Shown: positions 9,618-21,270 of the stretch, in pieces | How the letters are laid out: every line of letters begins with the position of its first letter | Numbering within the stretch: position 1 is the first letter of the stretch | NCBI GenBank assembly: GCA_033296885.1 | Contig: MU863891.1 | Coordinates: 124,001 to 188,000 of the forward strand | Direction: 5' to 3' | Source: Triangularia verruculosa | Lineage: Eukaryota; Ascomycota; Sordariomycetes; Sordariales; Podosporaceae | DNA: 64,000 bases | Notes under the pieces: model-generated | What the model saw: the letters and a program-made list of their open reading frames with translations, nothing else | The model's database searches: none | Told to the model about the DNA's origin: nothing | Translations under genes and position numbers: made by a program

Positions 9618-10976
9618 ATGCTTCTTCCCACCATTGCTGCTCTGGGAATTATATTGCCCCTCCAAGCCTCAGCTTCAGTGACAATCCGCAAAACAGGCCG
9701 TGGCCCCACTGGCTACGAGGTCGACTTTCGTTATGTCAACACGACTGCACAGCGGGTGCTAATAGGCGGTGGAATCCAACCTTTCACCGACCAGTTCCAT
9801 ACAACAGGAACATCATACCGCTTCAATGGCCGCTATGATCCCCACGACTACCAGCCAGGGGATTTTTATGTCAGCAATCCTTCGCCTCAGCTACCGGCAG
9901 AACCTCTATACAGGTGGCCCTACGAAATGAATGCCACGGAGGAGGGTGTCTGGACGTACATGACGCCATTACCAAGCGGTATCTACAGCTTTGCCTACCT
10001 GGTCAACTGCAACTATACGCCCAACTGCAGCATCGACACAGGTCACCTTGTTATCGACCCGGACCTGCCTCCTTTTCAGAACGTAGAGGGTGACCAGGTC
10101 GCGTCAAGCTTTCAGGTCCCCTTTGATGCCGAATTTCAAGCCTCACCTGAACTCAACACCAACTTTGACTACGCCCTCGACGCGCCAGAAGAACACCGCG
10201 GTGTTATCAAAACAGCAAATTACACCTCTCCCGGATCCATCCATCCAGCTCCAGATGTTCACGATTTCTCCATCTACCTCCCAGCTGAGTACGAGAAAGT
10301 TCCGGGCAAGAAATATCCCTTACTCTACCTCTCCCACGGCGCGGGTGGCAATGGTGCCGACTGGGAGAACCTCGGACGCATGAGCCACATCATGGACAAC
10401 CTCATCCGCCTTGGCCACATACCGCCAACTGTTGTGGTGACACCCTCCTTTTACAACCTCAATTCTGAAGGTGGGAAGTTCATCTACGGCAACAAGTCTC
10501 ATAGTGTCTCTATCCCACCTGCACCACTTGTGCGTGAGAACTTCGAGAAGTATCTCTTTCCTTGGGTTGAAGAGCACTACGATGTCTGCCAGAACGCCAG
10601 CTGTCGCGCCTTTGCTGGACTTTCCATGGGAGGAGTGTTGACGTACGAGATGTTTGTCAACGCCACGGATAAGTTCGACTATTATGGGATGTTCTCGCCT
10701 GCTACAAACGCGCCTTACATTGACGCAGCATCGGTGACGGCAAATCCTGGGCTGTTGCGGAAAGGGATTATGGTGGCATACGGGCTCTACGACTTTGTTT
10801 TTCCGCAGGCCAGAGAGCTCCAAACAGCACTGGATGCGGTTGGGATACGGTATGTCAACAGGGTCACGCCGTTTGGAAGCCACTATTGGAACACATGGCA
10901 GGATGAGCTTTGGTGGTTTGGCGTCAAGGTGCTGTGGAAGCCATTGCCTTTTGGAGTACAGACTGGGAGGCCTTGA
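9618..10976 (+). CDS. Secreted esterase, CE1/esterase-D-like alpha/beta hydrolase
   Basis: 452 residues, no intron, ATG 9618. The N-terminus (MLLPTIAALGIILPLQASA) is a signal peptide. Residues about 20-150 form an Ig-like/early-set type region (GVWTYMTPLPSGIYSFAYLVNC). The catalytic domain follows: YPLLYLSHGAGG (oxyanion region), nucleophile elbow GLSMGG with Ser336, Asp392 in YGLYDFVFP, and His422 in GSHYWNTW. This layout is that of the CE1-like family that includes feruloyl and acetyl-xylan esterases and bacterial enterochelin-esterase relatives. Several N-x-S/T sites fit a secreted glycoprotein. It is convergent with a GH62 arabinofuranosidase, so a role in removing side groups from arabinoxylan is plausible, but the substrate is inference. 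Confidence 0.85.
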   Translation: MLLPTIAALGIILPLQASASVTIRKTGRGPTGYEVDFRYVNTTAQRVLIGGGIQPFTDQFHTTGTSYRFNGRYDPHDYQPGDFYVSNPSPQLPAEPLYRWPYEMNATEEGVWTYMTPLPSGIYSFAYLVNCNYTPNCSIDTGHLVIDPDLPPFQNVEGDQVASSFQVPFDAEFQASPELNTNFDYALDAPEEHRGVIKTANYTSPGSIHPAPDVHDFSIYLPAEYEKVPGKKYPLLYLSHGAGGNGADWENLGRMSHIMDNLIRLGHIPPTVVVTPSFYNLNSEGGKFIYGNKSHSVSIPPAPLVRENFEKYLFPWVEEHYDVCQNASCRAFAGLSMGGVLTYEMFVNATDKFDYYGMFSPATNAPYIDAASVTANPGLLRKGIMVAYGLYDFVFPQARELQTALDAVGIRYVNRVTPFGSHYWNTWQDELWWFGVKVLWKPLPFGVQTGRP

Positions 10977-11136
10977 GACGGAAAGATTCAATATGTACTA
11001 AGAAGTAGGGAGGTAACTTAAGGGCATCTTTAAAGGATAGCTCATCATCCGCTTTTGCTGCCTTTTGCCCCGTGTTGAACTGCGGTCGTTCTCCTCCCAC
11101 CACCCGACCCCGATCACTCATTCTTGCGGCGTTTCC

Positions 11137-12432
11137 TTACAAGCATTGGGAGTACCCTAACACCAACAGGTTAGCTCATTTTCTCTTCTTCAAGGCAGTT
11201 GGCTGAACATACATTGGTTAGAGGCCGTGCAGGTATACGGACTCTCACACCTCGTCGGTCCGGTGTAGCCGTCGCCCCCTTTCATCAATTAGTCAAAAGT
11301 ACTTAATACTAATAAAGTGATAGCTAAATATGTACTTACCGCATTGTCCCCACCGTGGAACCGTCGCCCCTGAACCACCCGTCGGCTGGGGTGTCGTCCC
11401 AGCGGTTGTCGTACCCGGAGCTGGGTTAGGCGATCCGACCGGGTTGGTCAAGGTCAAGAGACCCGGCCTGTACGGCAACGTGTTGTAGTCGTTGCTCGAC
11501 CCCGCCCTGCCCTGGTACAACAGCTGCAAGTTGCAAGGATCAACCATGAACCTCTCGTCATTGCTCGACCTGACCAGGTCACCGTGGCTGATATCGTTGG
11601 ACCAAGTCGTCCCACTGTTGGCCTTGCCAGCGAAGGAGTTGCTTTCGCTCGCGGCGTTGGCTGTCCACGACCCGCCGAGGTTGGTGCTGGTGTAGGACCG
11701 GAAGTAACGGCCGGTGGCACCGATGGACTCGATGATCATGAGATACGTGGTTGGGGAGCTGCCCTCGAGGGTGTACACCTGAACAGCCTCGAAGAAGTCA
11801 TTCTTTGCACCGTTGAAGATGATTGTGGTCGAGGTGCCGAAGTTGCCGGGGAAGTTGCCGAGGGGCATGGAGGAGCGGTAGATGCGGCCGTTGTCGCCGG
11901 CGAAGAAGAGGTACATGTTCTTGTCATCGGCGATGAGGGTCTGGTCGATGGGACCGGTGTCGGAGTTGGCGATGCTGCCAGAGAAGAGAGGCTGGGCAGA
12001 GGACCATCCGTTGGGGTTGGTCGGGTCGGAGGAGGTGCGGTAGCTGAAGGCGGTCGGACCCCATTGGTAGGCAAGGACCCAGACGTTCTTGGGGCGGAAG
12101 TAGAACAGTGTGGGCGCCACGGCGGCGTTGTTCATCTGGTTCTGGCTAACGCTCTTCATGTCGCTCCAGTTTCTGAAGAGGCCAAAGTTCATGGAGCCGT
12201 AGTTGCGGCCGTCGTTATACGTGCCGTAGACGAGGTGCTGGCCGTTGTATGGGACGTAAGTGAAATCCTTGAGGGAGACCCAGCCGGACTTTGGCTGTGC
12301 GAGGATGCCGGAGTCTCTCCATCTGTAGCTAGTTGGCAGGCTGCACGCGGCATCTGTACCAGGCACTGCCAATCCAAGCAGAGACAGGGCTACCAATGCC
12401 TTTGGGCTGAGGATTCCGGAGTTGAGTTTCAT
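11137..12432 (-). CDS. GH62 alpha-L-arabinofuranosidase with C-terminal CBM1
   Basis: Secreted enzyme that removes arabinofuranose side chains from arabinoxylan. About 392 residues in three exons: 12432-11340, 11278-11213 and 11156-11137. The two short introns (61 and 56 nt) both interrupt the CBM1, and only with both removed does the module reach its usual end, NQWYSQCL. Order: signal peptide (about 1-28, ending GTDA), GH62 domain beginning CSLPTSYRW with WVSLKDFTYVPYNGQHLVYG and GPIDQTLIADDKNMYLFFAGDNG, a Gly/Pro/Thr linker, and CBM1 starting WGQCGGDGYTG. Start ATG 12432 gives a clean signal peptide. Convergent with the esterase at 9618-10976; together they look like a small plant-cell-wall pair. 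Confidence 0.93.
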
Positions 12433-13716
12433 CTTTGCGCTACTTGTCGGACAGAAGCTGGATGGTAGAGCAACCTGGGGAGGGATGGAACACGAAGCTG
12501 GCCTTCCTTATATACATCGACGTGGGCGTATCCTACCTAGGTACCTAGACAGGGCCATCGACGACTTGCGTATAGGCCTCGTCCTTGCGCCGTCGTGGCG
12601 TTACCCCAATCAGGCATATTTCTCCGTCAACGAAGCGCAAAAGAAAAAGCGGATACAACTGCCGAATGTTCACGCTCTCCATTATGACTTCGTCCGTGTT
12701 AAGACTTGCCCGAGTATGACCTAGCGGCCGAGATGAGATGAAAATCAGTTGTCAACACAAGCTGCCGATGTTACCCCCAGACTCCACATTTTGCTGGGAA
12801 AATGTTAGATCCAGGGTGAAACCAGGTTGGCGGGCTTTCGCGTAGCCATTACAGCCTCGCCTCTCAAAAGCCAAGAGCTGAGGAAGAACATGTAGCGAGA
12901 TGTTAGCCGCTTGGTGGGCGGTAGAATCTCCGGGCGAGTCTAGATGCGCTCCAATGACGAAGTGACGCCCAATAAGGCTTGCTTCCGTGTCCATTTGTGA
13001 GCAAGTCCTGCCGGATATCTGGCCAATTGTGGCTTCGGAAAAAATTGTTCCAAGGTCCGATCCGAAACGGGGAGCCGATGCGACGCTGTTGCGACACCAC
13101 AGCCCAGCCTCAAAATGTCAAAGTGTTGAGTGTTACACCCTTATTGAATAGACTCGGCAAAATAGTATCAAAATACCATGACATATTGTTGCTTTCTACT
13201 TGTAGTTCGATGGACATGAGGCGTGATTCATGTGCACCAGAGGAGAAAGAATCGTTGTCAACCGACAGTATGAACTACAGGTACCTAGGTACCTGGCAGG
13301 AGAGCAGCGAACTGCCAAAAAAGCACTTTCAGGGGTAGTCAACTACGCCAATGATTGCCTGGATATCTACTAAGGCACTGGTCACTCATGCAAGTAATCT
13401 ACCTCATCAATTGGGGTTTCATATTCTGGACTGGAGTTATTCTATTCGAACCGGCAATTTTTCTTGCATCGGAATTAGAAGCGACACCAGTAGGGACCCT
13501 CAAAGTTGGTTGACAGTAAACCTAGAGGTGGCGGCAGTTGTCAGGGATGCCTGACTACCTCCCTTCACGCCATGGCCCGCCTGCGCTTGCGCGGCTTTGT
13601 TGTCAATCAAGTTCAACGAAACAGCAAATGTCCAATCACTGCATAGGTAGGCATGTAGGGAGGCTTCAAACAGAAATCCCCATCCAGGTGGCAAATGAGC
13701 TACCCTATGCCTACCT
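12433..13716. other. Long intergenic region
   Basis: About 1.3 kb upstream of the GH62 gene with no supported gene. It has an ACCTAGGTACCTAG motif at 12534-12547 close to the GH62 start and AGGTACCTAGGTACCTGG at 13280. A minus-strand stretch near 12870-12960 shows a faint resemblance to an M28 peptidase core but is too short to call. Confidence 0.4.
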
Positions 13717-13953
13717 ACCACGTCCTGGACAAAAAGACTGGCACTGCAAAGGGGGAATACAGTATTGAAAGATAGTTAGTAGGCCTTAAAAGATAGTTAA
13801 TAGGCCTTGGAAGATATCAAGAACACTTGAAAAGATACTTTTACCGTGTTAAAAAATAGTAATAAGCCCTAAGAAGATAGTTAATAGGCCTTTTCTATTA
13901 TTCTTTATGGTGTGATCTTGGCTTGCAGTACCAATTATTTTGTCCACCGCATG
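13717..13953. mobile_element. MITE, family 1, copy B
   Basis: About 235 bp. Left terminus CACGTCCTGGACAAAAAGAC and right terminus ending CAATTATTTTGTCCACCGCATG are inverted repeats, and the interior has TTAAAAGATAGTTAATAGGC-type repeats plus the ACTTTTACCGTGTTAAAA segment shared with copy E. ATGCCTACCT occurs immediately outside both ends (13707-13716 and 13951-13960), which may be a target duplication, although that motif is common here. Confidence 0.8.
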
Positions 13954-14424
13954 CCTACCTAGGTATTTTGAGCAAAATGTCAACGGCTGGTCTGCAAAAA
14001 AATGAATACCTAGGTAGGTACCTACCTCTAGGGACACAATCGCTATACTGTGATCTTCAGACGGCATGTTCGGCAAAGCTGGTGATAGCGTGATAGATAG
14101 ATCCCTGACAGCTACAGCACAATCAATATTCGATCTTTGCATCGATTTTCAGACGTCTCCATCAGTGTGGTGTGGTGTTGGGTGTCTTCGACGTCAGGCC
14201 GGGCCAATACATGGAAAAGAGCAAACACGACCCTTTGAGGTAAGCCAGCAAAATCTGCATCCTTCCGAACAAACGGAGCAGAGGAGGTTAAGGTAGGTAT
14301 CTGACTTCGCTGTTCTCGTTATTTGTTTCCTGCCTTCTCGTGGAAATTCTCAACTCTTGTCATCTCTTCCTTCAAGATATTTATCTCCTTCCTTCTATCA
14401 TTTGTTCTATCTGCTGCAGTCAAG

Positions 14425-15904
14425 ATGACCGAGGACCCCAATCCCGAGAACAACCACCCAGAAGATGGCGCGAACCCGGAAGACTTTCGACAACGGTGGA
14501 CCGTGCCGTCCCCTCGAGCACCTAGGTTCCCTTCTTACGCATACATTCCCTCGTCCCTCCACCCTTCAACTTGCGCCGCATGCGGAAAGGAGGGTGCAGC
14601 CAATCGTTGCTCACGTTGTCTCATCAAAACAGACGAGCATGAAACTTTTCGGGTCCTCTACTGTGGCAAAGATTGTCAGACGAAGCACTGGAAGTCTCAC
14701 AAGACTTTGTGCAAAGAGCTAGCCCAGCTCCACCGGGCCTCCAAGCTCTTCGTGGAGGCTTTTGAGCTGTCCAACACCATTTTCTGGGACTTGCCCACTG
14801 CCCAGGATGTCAAATGGAACGAAGTTGTCGTGAAGGATGGAGTCGTCACTGCATACTGCGAAAAGCTACCGGATGGCCCAGTCCCCAACAGCGACAAGGA
14901 CCAACAGACCAAGGACTGGTTCACATTCCATGAAGAAGACTTCCCTTCCCGAGAGGCAGCTGAGGTGGTGAAGTACCATGGTGCAGATTTGAGGATGCGT
15001 AACCATTACCTCAATTGGCTGCAACTCTTTATTCTTCGTATGTTGAACGCGGGAGATGCCCCAACTGCCGCCCTTCTGTCACTGACATTTCCTTCCTTAG
15101 CACTGTGTGAAGCGATTGACGAGTTCATCATCTGGCCCAAAAACATCCACACCCCTTTTGTCCTCGTGGACAAACCGACGGCAACCCCCCTGAAGTCCAA
15201 CAAGTTCGGCTGCGCTGGCTACTCCATCGCTGTACTGGAACTGCGTTCTGGTGCTTCGGTCGTCCTAGATCCTGCCGGCAAGTCAATGGGCTGGAAAGAG
15301 ACCCTAGTTCCGTTACGATACATACCTGGAATATCGCGTGGGCTCCGTGCTCTGCATGAAGGGAGGCTACGGTGAGGGCATAATGGAGGAGAGCGGCCGG
15401 GTGAGACACCCTCCCGAGCGTGTCGGCTGTCGGTTACACACGCCGTACATCAACCGAGGCCCAACAGTTGGAGTTTTGTCCGACAGCATGGCCTTGGCCA
15501 TTGCCGGCCAAATTGAAGACAGACTGGGAGGAGTTCTACAGTTTTCCGAGAAGGGAACAGACTCCCAGTACGATGCAGTGCGTGAGGCGATAAAGAAGGG
15601 GATCACTTTCATGGCAAAGAAGCTTGCTGACGACGACTGGGTGATCCTCCCATTTGACCGTAACCTTCCGAACGTCGACTGGAATGACAGTTGCGCTGCG
15701 AGCGTAGTTGGAAAAAGGCATTGCCCTGGTCGAAGGGTGATTTGTGTGCCGAAGGATAGACAGCAGAACCTTGTGAGATGGATGAACACAATGAGAAGAC
15801 GTCCTGGAATGGGGTCGCAGGTGTTCAATATCTTGCTGGAGGAAGAAGCGCGTTGGAGGAATATTCTGGAGCCTCATGTCAAGGTCAACTTGTCAGCTGC
15901 TTGA
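14425..15904 (+). pseudogene. MYND zinc-finger protein, one-base frameshift
   Basis: The protein starts at ATG 14425 (context TCAAGATGA). A MYND-type zinc finger lies at about residues 52-95: CAACGKEGAANRCSRC, then YCGKDCQTKHWKSHKTLC. A longer alpha-helical region follows, as in many fungal MYND orphan proteins. The first frame ends at 15375, but coding clearly continues to 15904 in the next frame (YRVGSVLCMKGGYGEG ... VKVNLSAA). The switch lies at about 15311-15316, where one T too many in CCGTTACG breaks what would read P-Y-D-T-Y-L-E-Y-R. No intron of credible length bridges it. It is therefore either a recent frameshift or a sequence error; about 492 residues if repaired. MYND fingers bind proline-rich partners; function here unknown. 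Confidence 0.7.
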
Positions 15905-16020
15905 GACAGAAGCGATAGTATCAAGGATCGTGTGAGGTGGGTAATAGCATCCAGTCATTACAGTCATTCATTGTATTGTATAGCTAGAGTGATCGTACAT
16001 ACATAGGTATCCATAGACTT

Positions 16021-17562
16021 TCAGGGCAATATATTTTCTACCACTCCACCTGGCCTTCTCCTCACCTCAAGCTGAACTATCGGGTCAGTCATTGCATAAA
16101 AGCCGTTCATGATGGGCTTCGGATCACAACCCGCTGCCAATCGGATATCGTACTTCAGGAGCACATGAGCCAATGCGAGCTTCAGCTCGTTGCTCGCGAA
16201 GAATCTTCCGGGACAGATATGCCGACCCCCGCCAAAGACGTGAAAGTCCTGGCTTGATTGGACAAACTGACTGGTTGTATCGCCGGCTTCACGTTTACGG
16301 AGAAACCGGTGTCCATCAAACTGATCCGGGTTGGGGTAGACAGTGGAATCCCAAATGTTGGTGGAGTCGACCATGATTTGAGAGCCACGAGGTATCACCT
16401 TGCCATCAGGCAGGACTGTATCTCTGAGGGCAGAACGCTCAAGGACCACTATACAAGCAGGTTAGCATCATTATTCGGAGACTCAAAGGTTGTACACACC
16501 TAAACCAGCACTGAGTCTCTGTGACTCTTTCATGAAGCTGTCCAGCAAGACCATGTTGTTGGTAGCAGCCACCGAGATCCCATGTGTCGAAATCTGTTCC
16601 GAAATCTCTTTCTTCAATGACTCCAAGAACTCTGAATGACGAGCAATGTCAATCAAAATTGCCCGAAACATCTCGGTGGTGGTAAACAGAGCTGCCATCG
16701 CCAAGGAAAGCTGCAGATCGCCCGGTTCAATTGTCCCATTTGCAGCAGCTTGTGACCATGCAAGGGTGTCATTGTATTCCGGCGCTCTTTTGCCGGCTCG
16801 CTTTGCTGCCTCTGCTTCTTGATTTCTTTTGTCAAGGACATTGTTGATGATGGAACGTGCTTGTGGCACAATCTTTCGACAGGCTTTGGCGTTGGGTAGA
16901 AACCAATGCACGATGGGTCTTGACCAAGCCGGGTAAGCATGCAAGTCATACACGGCCATGAAATAAGACATCACATAGCCCTGGACAACACGTAACCACT
17001 CAGCATCACCGGCTAACTCCAGACCGACAAAAACCGAAGATGCCGCTCGGGCGATGATGCCCATGGTGTCCTGGTGCCAGTTGATGGTGTGCCATTCTTC
17101 ATCCTCCCCCCAGAGAACTTGGAAACCACGAGCCAGACTGGAGTTCATTGGTCCCATTGTACTGTCGTTCTGCCCCAGCTTGGTGGTGATGATGCGCTTC
17201 GCGGTTTCATCGTCGCCGTGCAGGACAGACTGTGCCTCGAAGCCTGAAAATCCGGCAAACCAGTCGTCTTTCACAAGCTTTTTGTGATCAAGATCCTTGT
17301 TCGACTTCACCCAGCCAGCCAGAGAAGCCGGAAGAATGATCTTTTGCCCGTGGAGAAGGTTGATGGTGATGGGGCCTTGGTGTTTTGCAAGTCCTTGTGT
17401 GATCAGAGTCCGAGCGTTTTTCTGGGCCTCACGTGCTGCTCTTCGGCCGAGGAAGTCGTTTGGATATTTGTTGACGATGGGAAACTGGGTCTGTTTTGGT
17501 CGAAGTAAATATGCCGCAAGGAGGATGGCAAAAGCCGTCCAGAATAGTAGTTGGACAGACAT
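16021..17562 (-). CDS. Cytochrome P450 (class II, microsomal)
   Basis: About 496 residues in two exons, 17562-16500 and 16448-16021, with a 51-nt intron (donor GTGTGT at 16499, phase 1). The N-terminus (LLFWTAFAILLAAYLL) is a membrane anchor. P450 landmarks: I-helix region around AALFTTTEMFRA, K-helix ESQR motif in SFMKESQRLSAG, and heme-binding loop FGGGRHICPGRF with the cysteine ligand. The start at 17562 leaves the anchor complete. It resembles the secondary-metabolism P450s of filamentous fungi (ent-kaurene-oxidase-like group), but the substrate cannot be told. There is no synthase gene nearby. Convergent with the MYND gene, ending 116 bp from it. Confidence 0.9.
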
Positions 17563-17992
17563 ATTCGTTCATGCGCTCGTGGCTTAGTTTGGGAGAGCAC
17601 ATGCAGTACAAGAACGAATGTTGACATCACTTTTATGCTGTTTTGGAGGCTCTGTGACATCCTTGCACTCGACAAATAAGGTTTTCTTTAGCGCCAGCTT
17701 GCCCTCCATTGATTGGCTGGGAAAAAGAGCCAAGAATGTTTCATTATGATTCATTTCCATCTCGATTGTGGAGCGTCAAACTGCCCGACGCTCTCTGACG
17801 GCTTTATCCTTCTATCCTTGTTAGTAGGTCCAGTATCTAAGCACAGGATGTTGTCATTTCCGTTAGCCCTTCCTATTAGGTAGATGATGATGGCTTATTT
17901 CGACATGCTGTTACGCAAGTCCCTAATGTCATAGGGGTTCTTATCGGCTGTCGTTGTCTAAGGTAGGTACTCACACCAGGTCAGCGGGGTTT
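17563..17992. other. Intergenic, nothing recognised
   Basis: Spacer between the P450 promoter and the end of the first Cys-head gene. It has GGTAGG and AAGGTAGGTAC motifs only. Confidence 0.5.
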
Positions 17993-18601
17993 TCACGCTG
18001 ACGAGCCTCTTGTCCCTCGCCCCGGGTTTCTACTGGTATCTCTCACCTTATCCGTGTCCCTAGGCGTTTCATTCGTGTGAATGTCGAAATCACTGGTTGT
18101 GTTGAGAGCACATGCGCCGTAAAAGCTTGTCTCCCCTTTCGCCACAGAAATCAATGATTCCAACCAGTTCTCCTGCTCAGTTTGCAGGTGTTTTTTGTAG
18201 CTAGCATAGCCGTCACTCCATTGTTCGGCCTCTTTCCCATCATACTGAGGAAATGCAAAGGCTCCGCCGAACGACTTGTGAAGATTCAGCTGGCGAGGGG
18301 TGATGTCTTCCGCGACTTCGTTCTCTTTGTCGCGAGGCAGGGGAACAAACGAGTTCGACGGCACAGATGGGATGGTGTACTTGTTGGCGAGTTTTACCGG
18401 TCCACATTGCAAAGTCTGTTAGGAGTAACATTAGCGTTCTTGTCCTGCTTCTTTACCTACTTATTTAGACACGGAGTTCGAGCAAGATACCTGGCAGCTA
18501 CCACAGCGGTTCATGAGTGCATCTCCGTAAAGACAATCATCTTTCGACTTGCAATATTGATGACCCCACCGTGAGCGACACTGGCAAAGGACGTACTCCA
18601 T
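17993..18601 (-). CDS. Cys7-head small protein, member 1
   Basis: 177 residues in two exons, 18601-18491 and 18415-17993, with a 75-nt phase-0 intron (donor GTATCT, acceptor CCTAACAG). The start is ATG 18601. Residues 6-41 hold seven cysteines spaced CxC-x8-C-x5-C-x9-C-x2-C-x4-C, and the intron falls between the sixth and seventh. The same spacing and intron position occur in the gene at 19545-20097. The second part is helical (QWSDGYASYKKHLQTEQENWLESL) and ends in a basic tail. No signal peptide, so the cysteines more likely bind metal than form disulphides; that is inference. I recognise no named domain. Confidence 0.7.
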
Positions 18602-19544
18602 TTTGAGACGGGCCGGAGGAGACTCAGGGTAAGGGGGTTCCGAGCGTCTCATCGTTGAAGGGTCTGCTAGCCCTCGGCTCGGAGGGGAGGCGAGACGATA
18701 TGTTTGGTGAGAGTTGGTTTTCAAGTGAGGTCGGGCTGGTAGAGAGACCGTAGGATCTGCGAAAACGTTGATTTCACGAAGCTGCTCAGCGAAGGTAGCT
18801 AGGTACCTTACCTACCTCTAGCTTTCACTGCTGGCACCTTTTTGGAAGAGTTTTCCTAGCCAATGATCGTGGGTACCTATGTATGCATGATTAACTGAAG
18901 CAACGCTGAGCTCGGACGAACTTTCTGCCCTAATTAAGCTGTCACCGCCCTCAGCGTGGGGTTCAAGAAAGGAAACCATGATGAAATCGACATTCATATG
19001 GGAAGTGGACAACGGAATGGCAAGAACGAAGCACACTGTAACATCTAGCCTGAAGCCCAGATATGCTTATTTATGAACAACTAGGCAGTTGCCATTATGA
19101 CTTTGTTTCTGTTCTATAGAATATCATTAATCAGACTCAGAACAGGGATGACGTGACCCGAAGTCACCTGGGCAACTTGCTGTGACCGGGCATCTAGCCA
19201 CCTACCTTCATCCAAGATTGATAGACTTTCATGCTTCCACACACTAGTGGTTTGTGTATCACCCTGTTTATCGGTCACGAAGTCCAGGACCATGTGCATT
19301 GGTTTCCAGGTTGCTACCTAGGCAAATCGAGTTGCTATGAGATGAATAAAACCTCGCTGTCATAAGGTATACCTTACCATGAGCTGACAAAAGTCTGGGG
19401 GGCACCCCAGATGAAAGAAAGGTCATGAGTCGTTAATCTTGAACGTACCCGTAGAGTAAAAGCCAAAGTACAGTCTTCATAGAACGCCAGACTACAAGAT
19501 ATCCCCGTTTCAGCCATTCTATCAACATATCCAGGCATACATCG
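18602..19544. other. Intergenic, nothing recognised
   Basis: About 0.9 kb between two Cys-head genes of the same orientation. It contains a GGTAGCTAGGTACCTTACCTACCT motif cluster at 18794-18817 and no supported gene. Confidence 0.4.
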
Positions 19545-20097
19545 TCACTTCTTGTCACCATCCTTCATCGCGACATCCCTCTGCCTCTCAGCTTCATGCT
19601 TTCTCATGGCCTGATCCAACCGCTCCACCACCTCTGATGCCGGCGCCTTTCCGAGCGCAACTGCTGCCATGGCCTCAATGTATGACTGGAACCCTATCTG
19701 GTAGTCCTGCGGCGCCCGCACCTTGACAAGGTTGACATGGCCGACAAGCATTTCCCGAGTATAGTTGCCGTAACCTGCTGCGATTGGTGGATATACGTCA
19801 AACACTGGCTTTGGAGGGAGGGGCGATTTATTGAACTGGCATCGATTGTCCTGTACAGGTGTTAGAGCTATCCTTTGGCCGTCTGTCATGAGGGAACCAA
19901 ATGGAACTTGGCGCGATGAAAATGAAGGCCTTCGAGACTTGGTCAGAAGCATAAGACCTTGGACAAAACTGGATGAAATGGACTAGGCATACTCGGCACC
20001 CCTCACAGTAAGGCTCCTTGTCGTGCCAGACCGCACAATTGAGCGACGAACGGCATTTCTGCTTCAAGTCATCATTTTGGCATCTGCACAGTGGCAT
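19545..20097 (-). CDS. Cys7-head small protein, member 2
   Basis: 136 residues in two exons, 20097-19993 and 19850-19545, with a 142-nt phase-0 intron (donor GTATGC, acceptor GTACAG). It starts MPLCRCQNDD; the seven cysteines are at 4, 6, 15, 21, 31, 34 and 39, exactly the spacing of member 1, and the intron again splits the last two. Behind the head come a short proline-rich link and a helical part with DYQIGFQSYIEAM, comparable to the QWSDGYASY segment of member 1, then a charged tail with RKHEAERQRD. TGA stands two codons before the ATG in the same frame, fixing the start. Probable metal-binding module plus helical partner domain; role unknown. Confidence 0.7.
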
Positions 20098-20967
20098 CTT
20101 TCACTTGGGCTGGAGAAAACTGTCTTTGATGGAGCTGGCGGTGATGGATGTGGCTTCTTTATCATTATGCGGGTTGATGGGATGTCGTTGAAGCGCGATA
20201 ATCGCGTCGGGAGCCTGGCGGTAAGCGAAATCATACGTATCCAAATTCTGCTCGAGAACAAGCTGAGGTTTATATGTGCTCCGCCACATCAGGCGGCCTG
20301 TGTGCAACCATCCAGCCTATCAGCGGCTGCTGCACGTGCAGCAATTAGCATGCTCCTAATTTCTGCCCCTCCAGTCTGCAAAGCGAGAAGGGATACGTGC
20401 CAAGTGCAGGCGGTGGTTGGCAAGGCTTCCCAATTGAGATCGGTCAGGTAAGATGCTGAACGTGCAATATTGGGTTTGATTGCTTGGGCACGAACAACAC
20501 GAATCCACTGATCTGTCAAATGGAAACGGTGACAGATCATGTTTGCCATCGGCTACGCAGTTGGGCTTGGCTCAGACCCCTGACTGCATGTGAGGTATAA
20601 TTCCGGGGGCCTGGAACTGCTGGCATTTACAGCTGCGATATCTTTAGACCCTCTTTCGGCCTCTGATCCCCTAATGATCTACTTATTTCTATACTTATGC
20701 TTCTTCACCATCACCAAATATCTGAAGATCTAGCCAAAACCACGGGTGTACTGACATGCTTACGTATCAAGTTTTGTATTTGTCCAAGTCGATTGTACCT
20801 AGACAGCTGCCTCTGTACCTATCTACGTACATCCAGGTGACCTGCCACAAAACTCACTTTCCCCCATGTTCGTCATACGACTGTGAACCCTCCCCCCCTC
20901 TATCGTAGGAAGGTACCCATGCCGAATCTGCGTGCAGTAAACACTGATGTCCAACCAGTGCGGCTTT

Positions 20968-21183
20968 CTACTTTTCTTCACCTTTACCTTTAACAAGGTA
21001 TGTCTCCCTAAACTCTTTTGCCGCTGGTCGATTCTCTCCTCTCTTAGACTCATCAACATCTTTATTTTCGGGAGGCGTCCACCGATCGAGTGGTTTGAGA
21101 TTTTCAAAGCCGTCACCCGCTGTGAATGGATTCTTGCCAGTATCAGATGGTGCTCCATTGCTGCGGTTCTGGTTGTCGGCCAT
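20968..21183 (-). CDS. Small hypothetical hydrophilic protein
   Basis: 71 residues from ATG 21183 (context CAACATGG). The sequence is charged and polar, with FTAGDGFENLKPLDRWTPP and a Lys/Glu-rich end, and no known domain, signal or membrane segment. The frame is open a further 29 codons upstream, but the start chosen has the best context. Codon use looks normal for the region. It could be a real small gene or chance; support is moderate only. Confidence 0.4.
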   Translation of the reverse strand: MADNQNRSNGAPSDTGKNPFTAGDGFENLKPLDRWTPPENKDVDESKRGENRPAAKEFRETYLVKGKGEEK

Positions 21184-21270
21184 GTTGAGCTGCGGGCTTT
21201 TGAGCTGGTATGTTAGCTTTGGATTGATGAGTTGCTGTTGTTGACCTGCCTCTAAGATTTGTGGTTCCAA

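Noticed and set aside
11584..12468. 294-codon plus-strand frame, Gly/Val/Glu-rich
   Set aside because: Antisense shadow of the GH62 gene, caused by its GC-rich third positions.
12752..12994. VIGAHLDS motif resembling the zinc-binding core of M28 aminopeptidases
   Set aside because: Only a few residues match; the downstream metal ligands are absent and no flanking homology was found. Probably chance or an unrecognisable relic.
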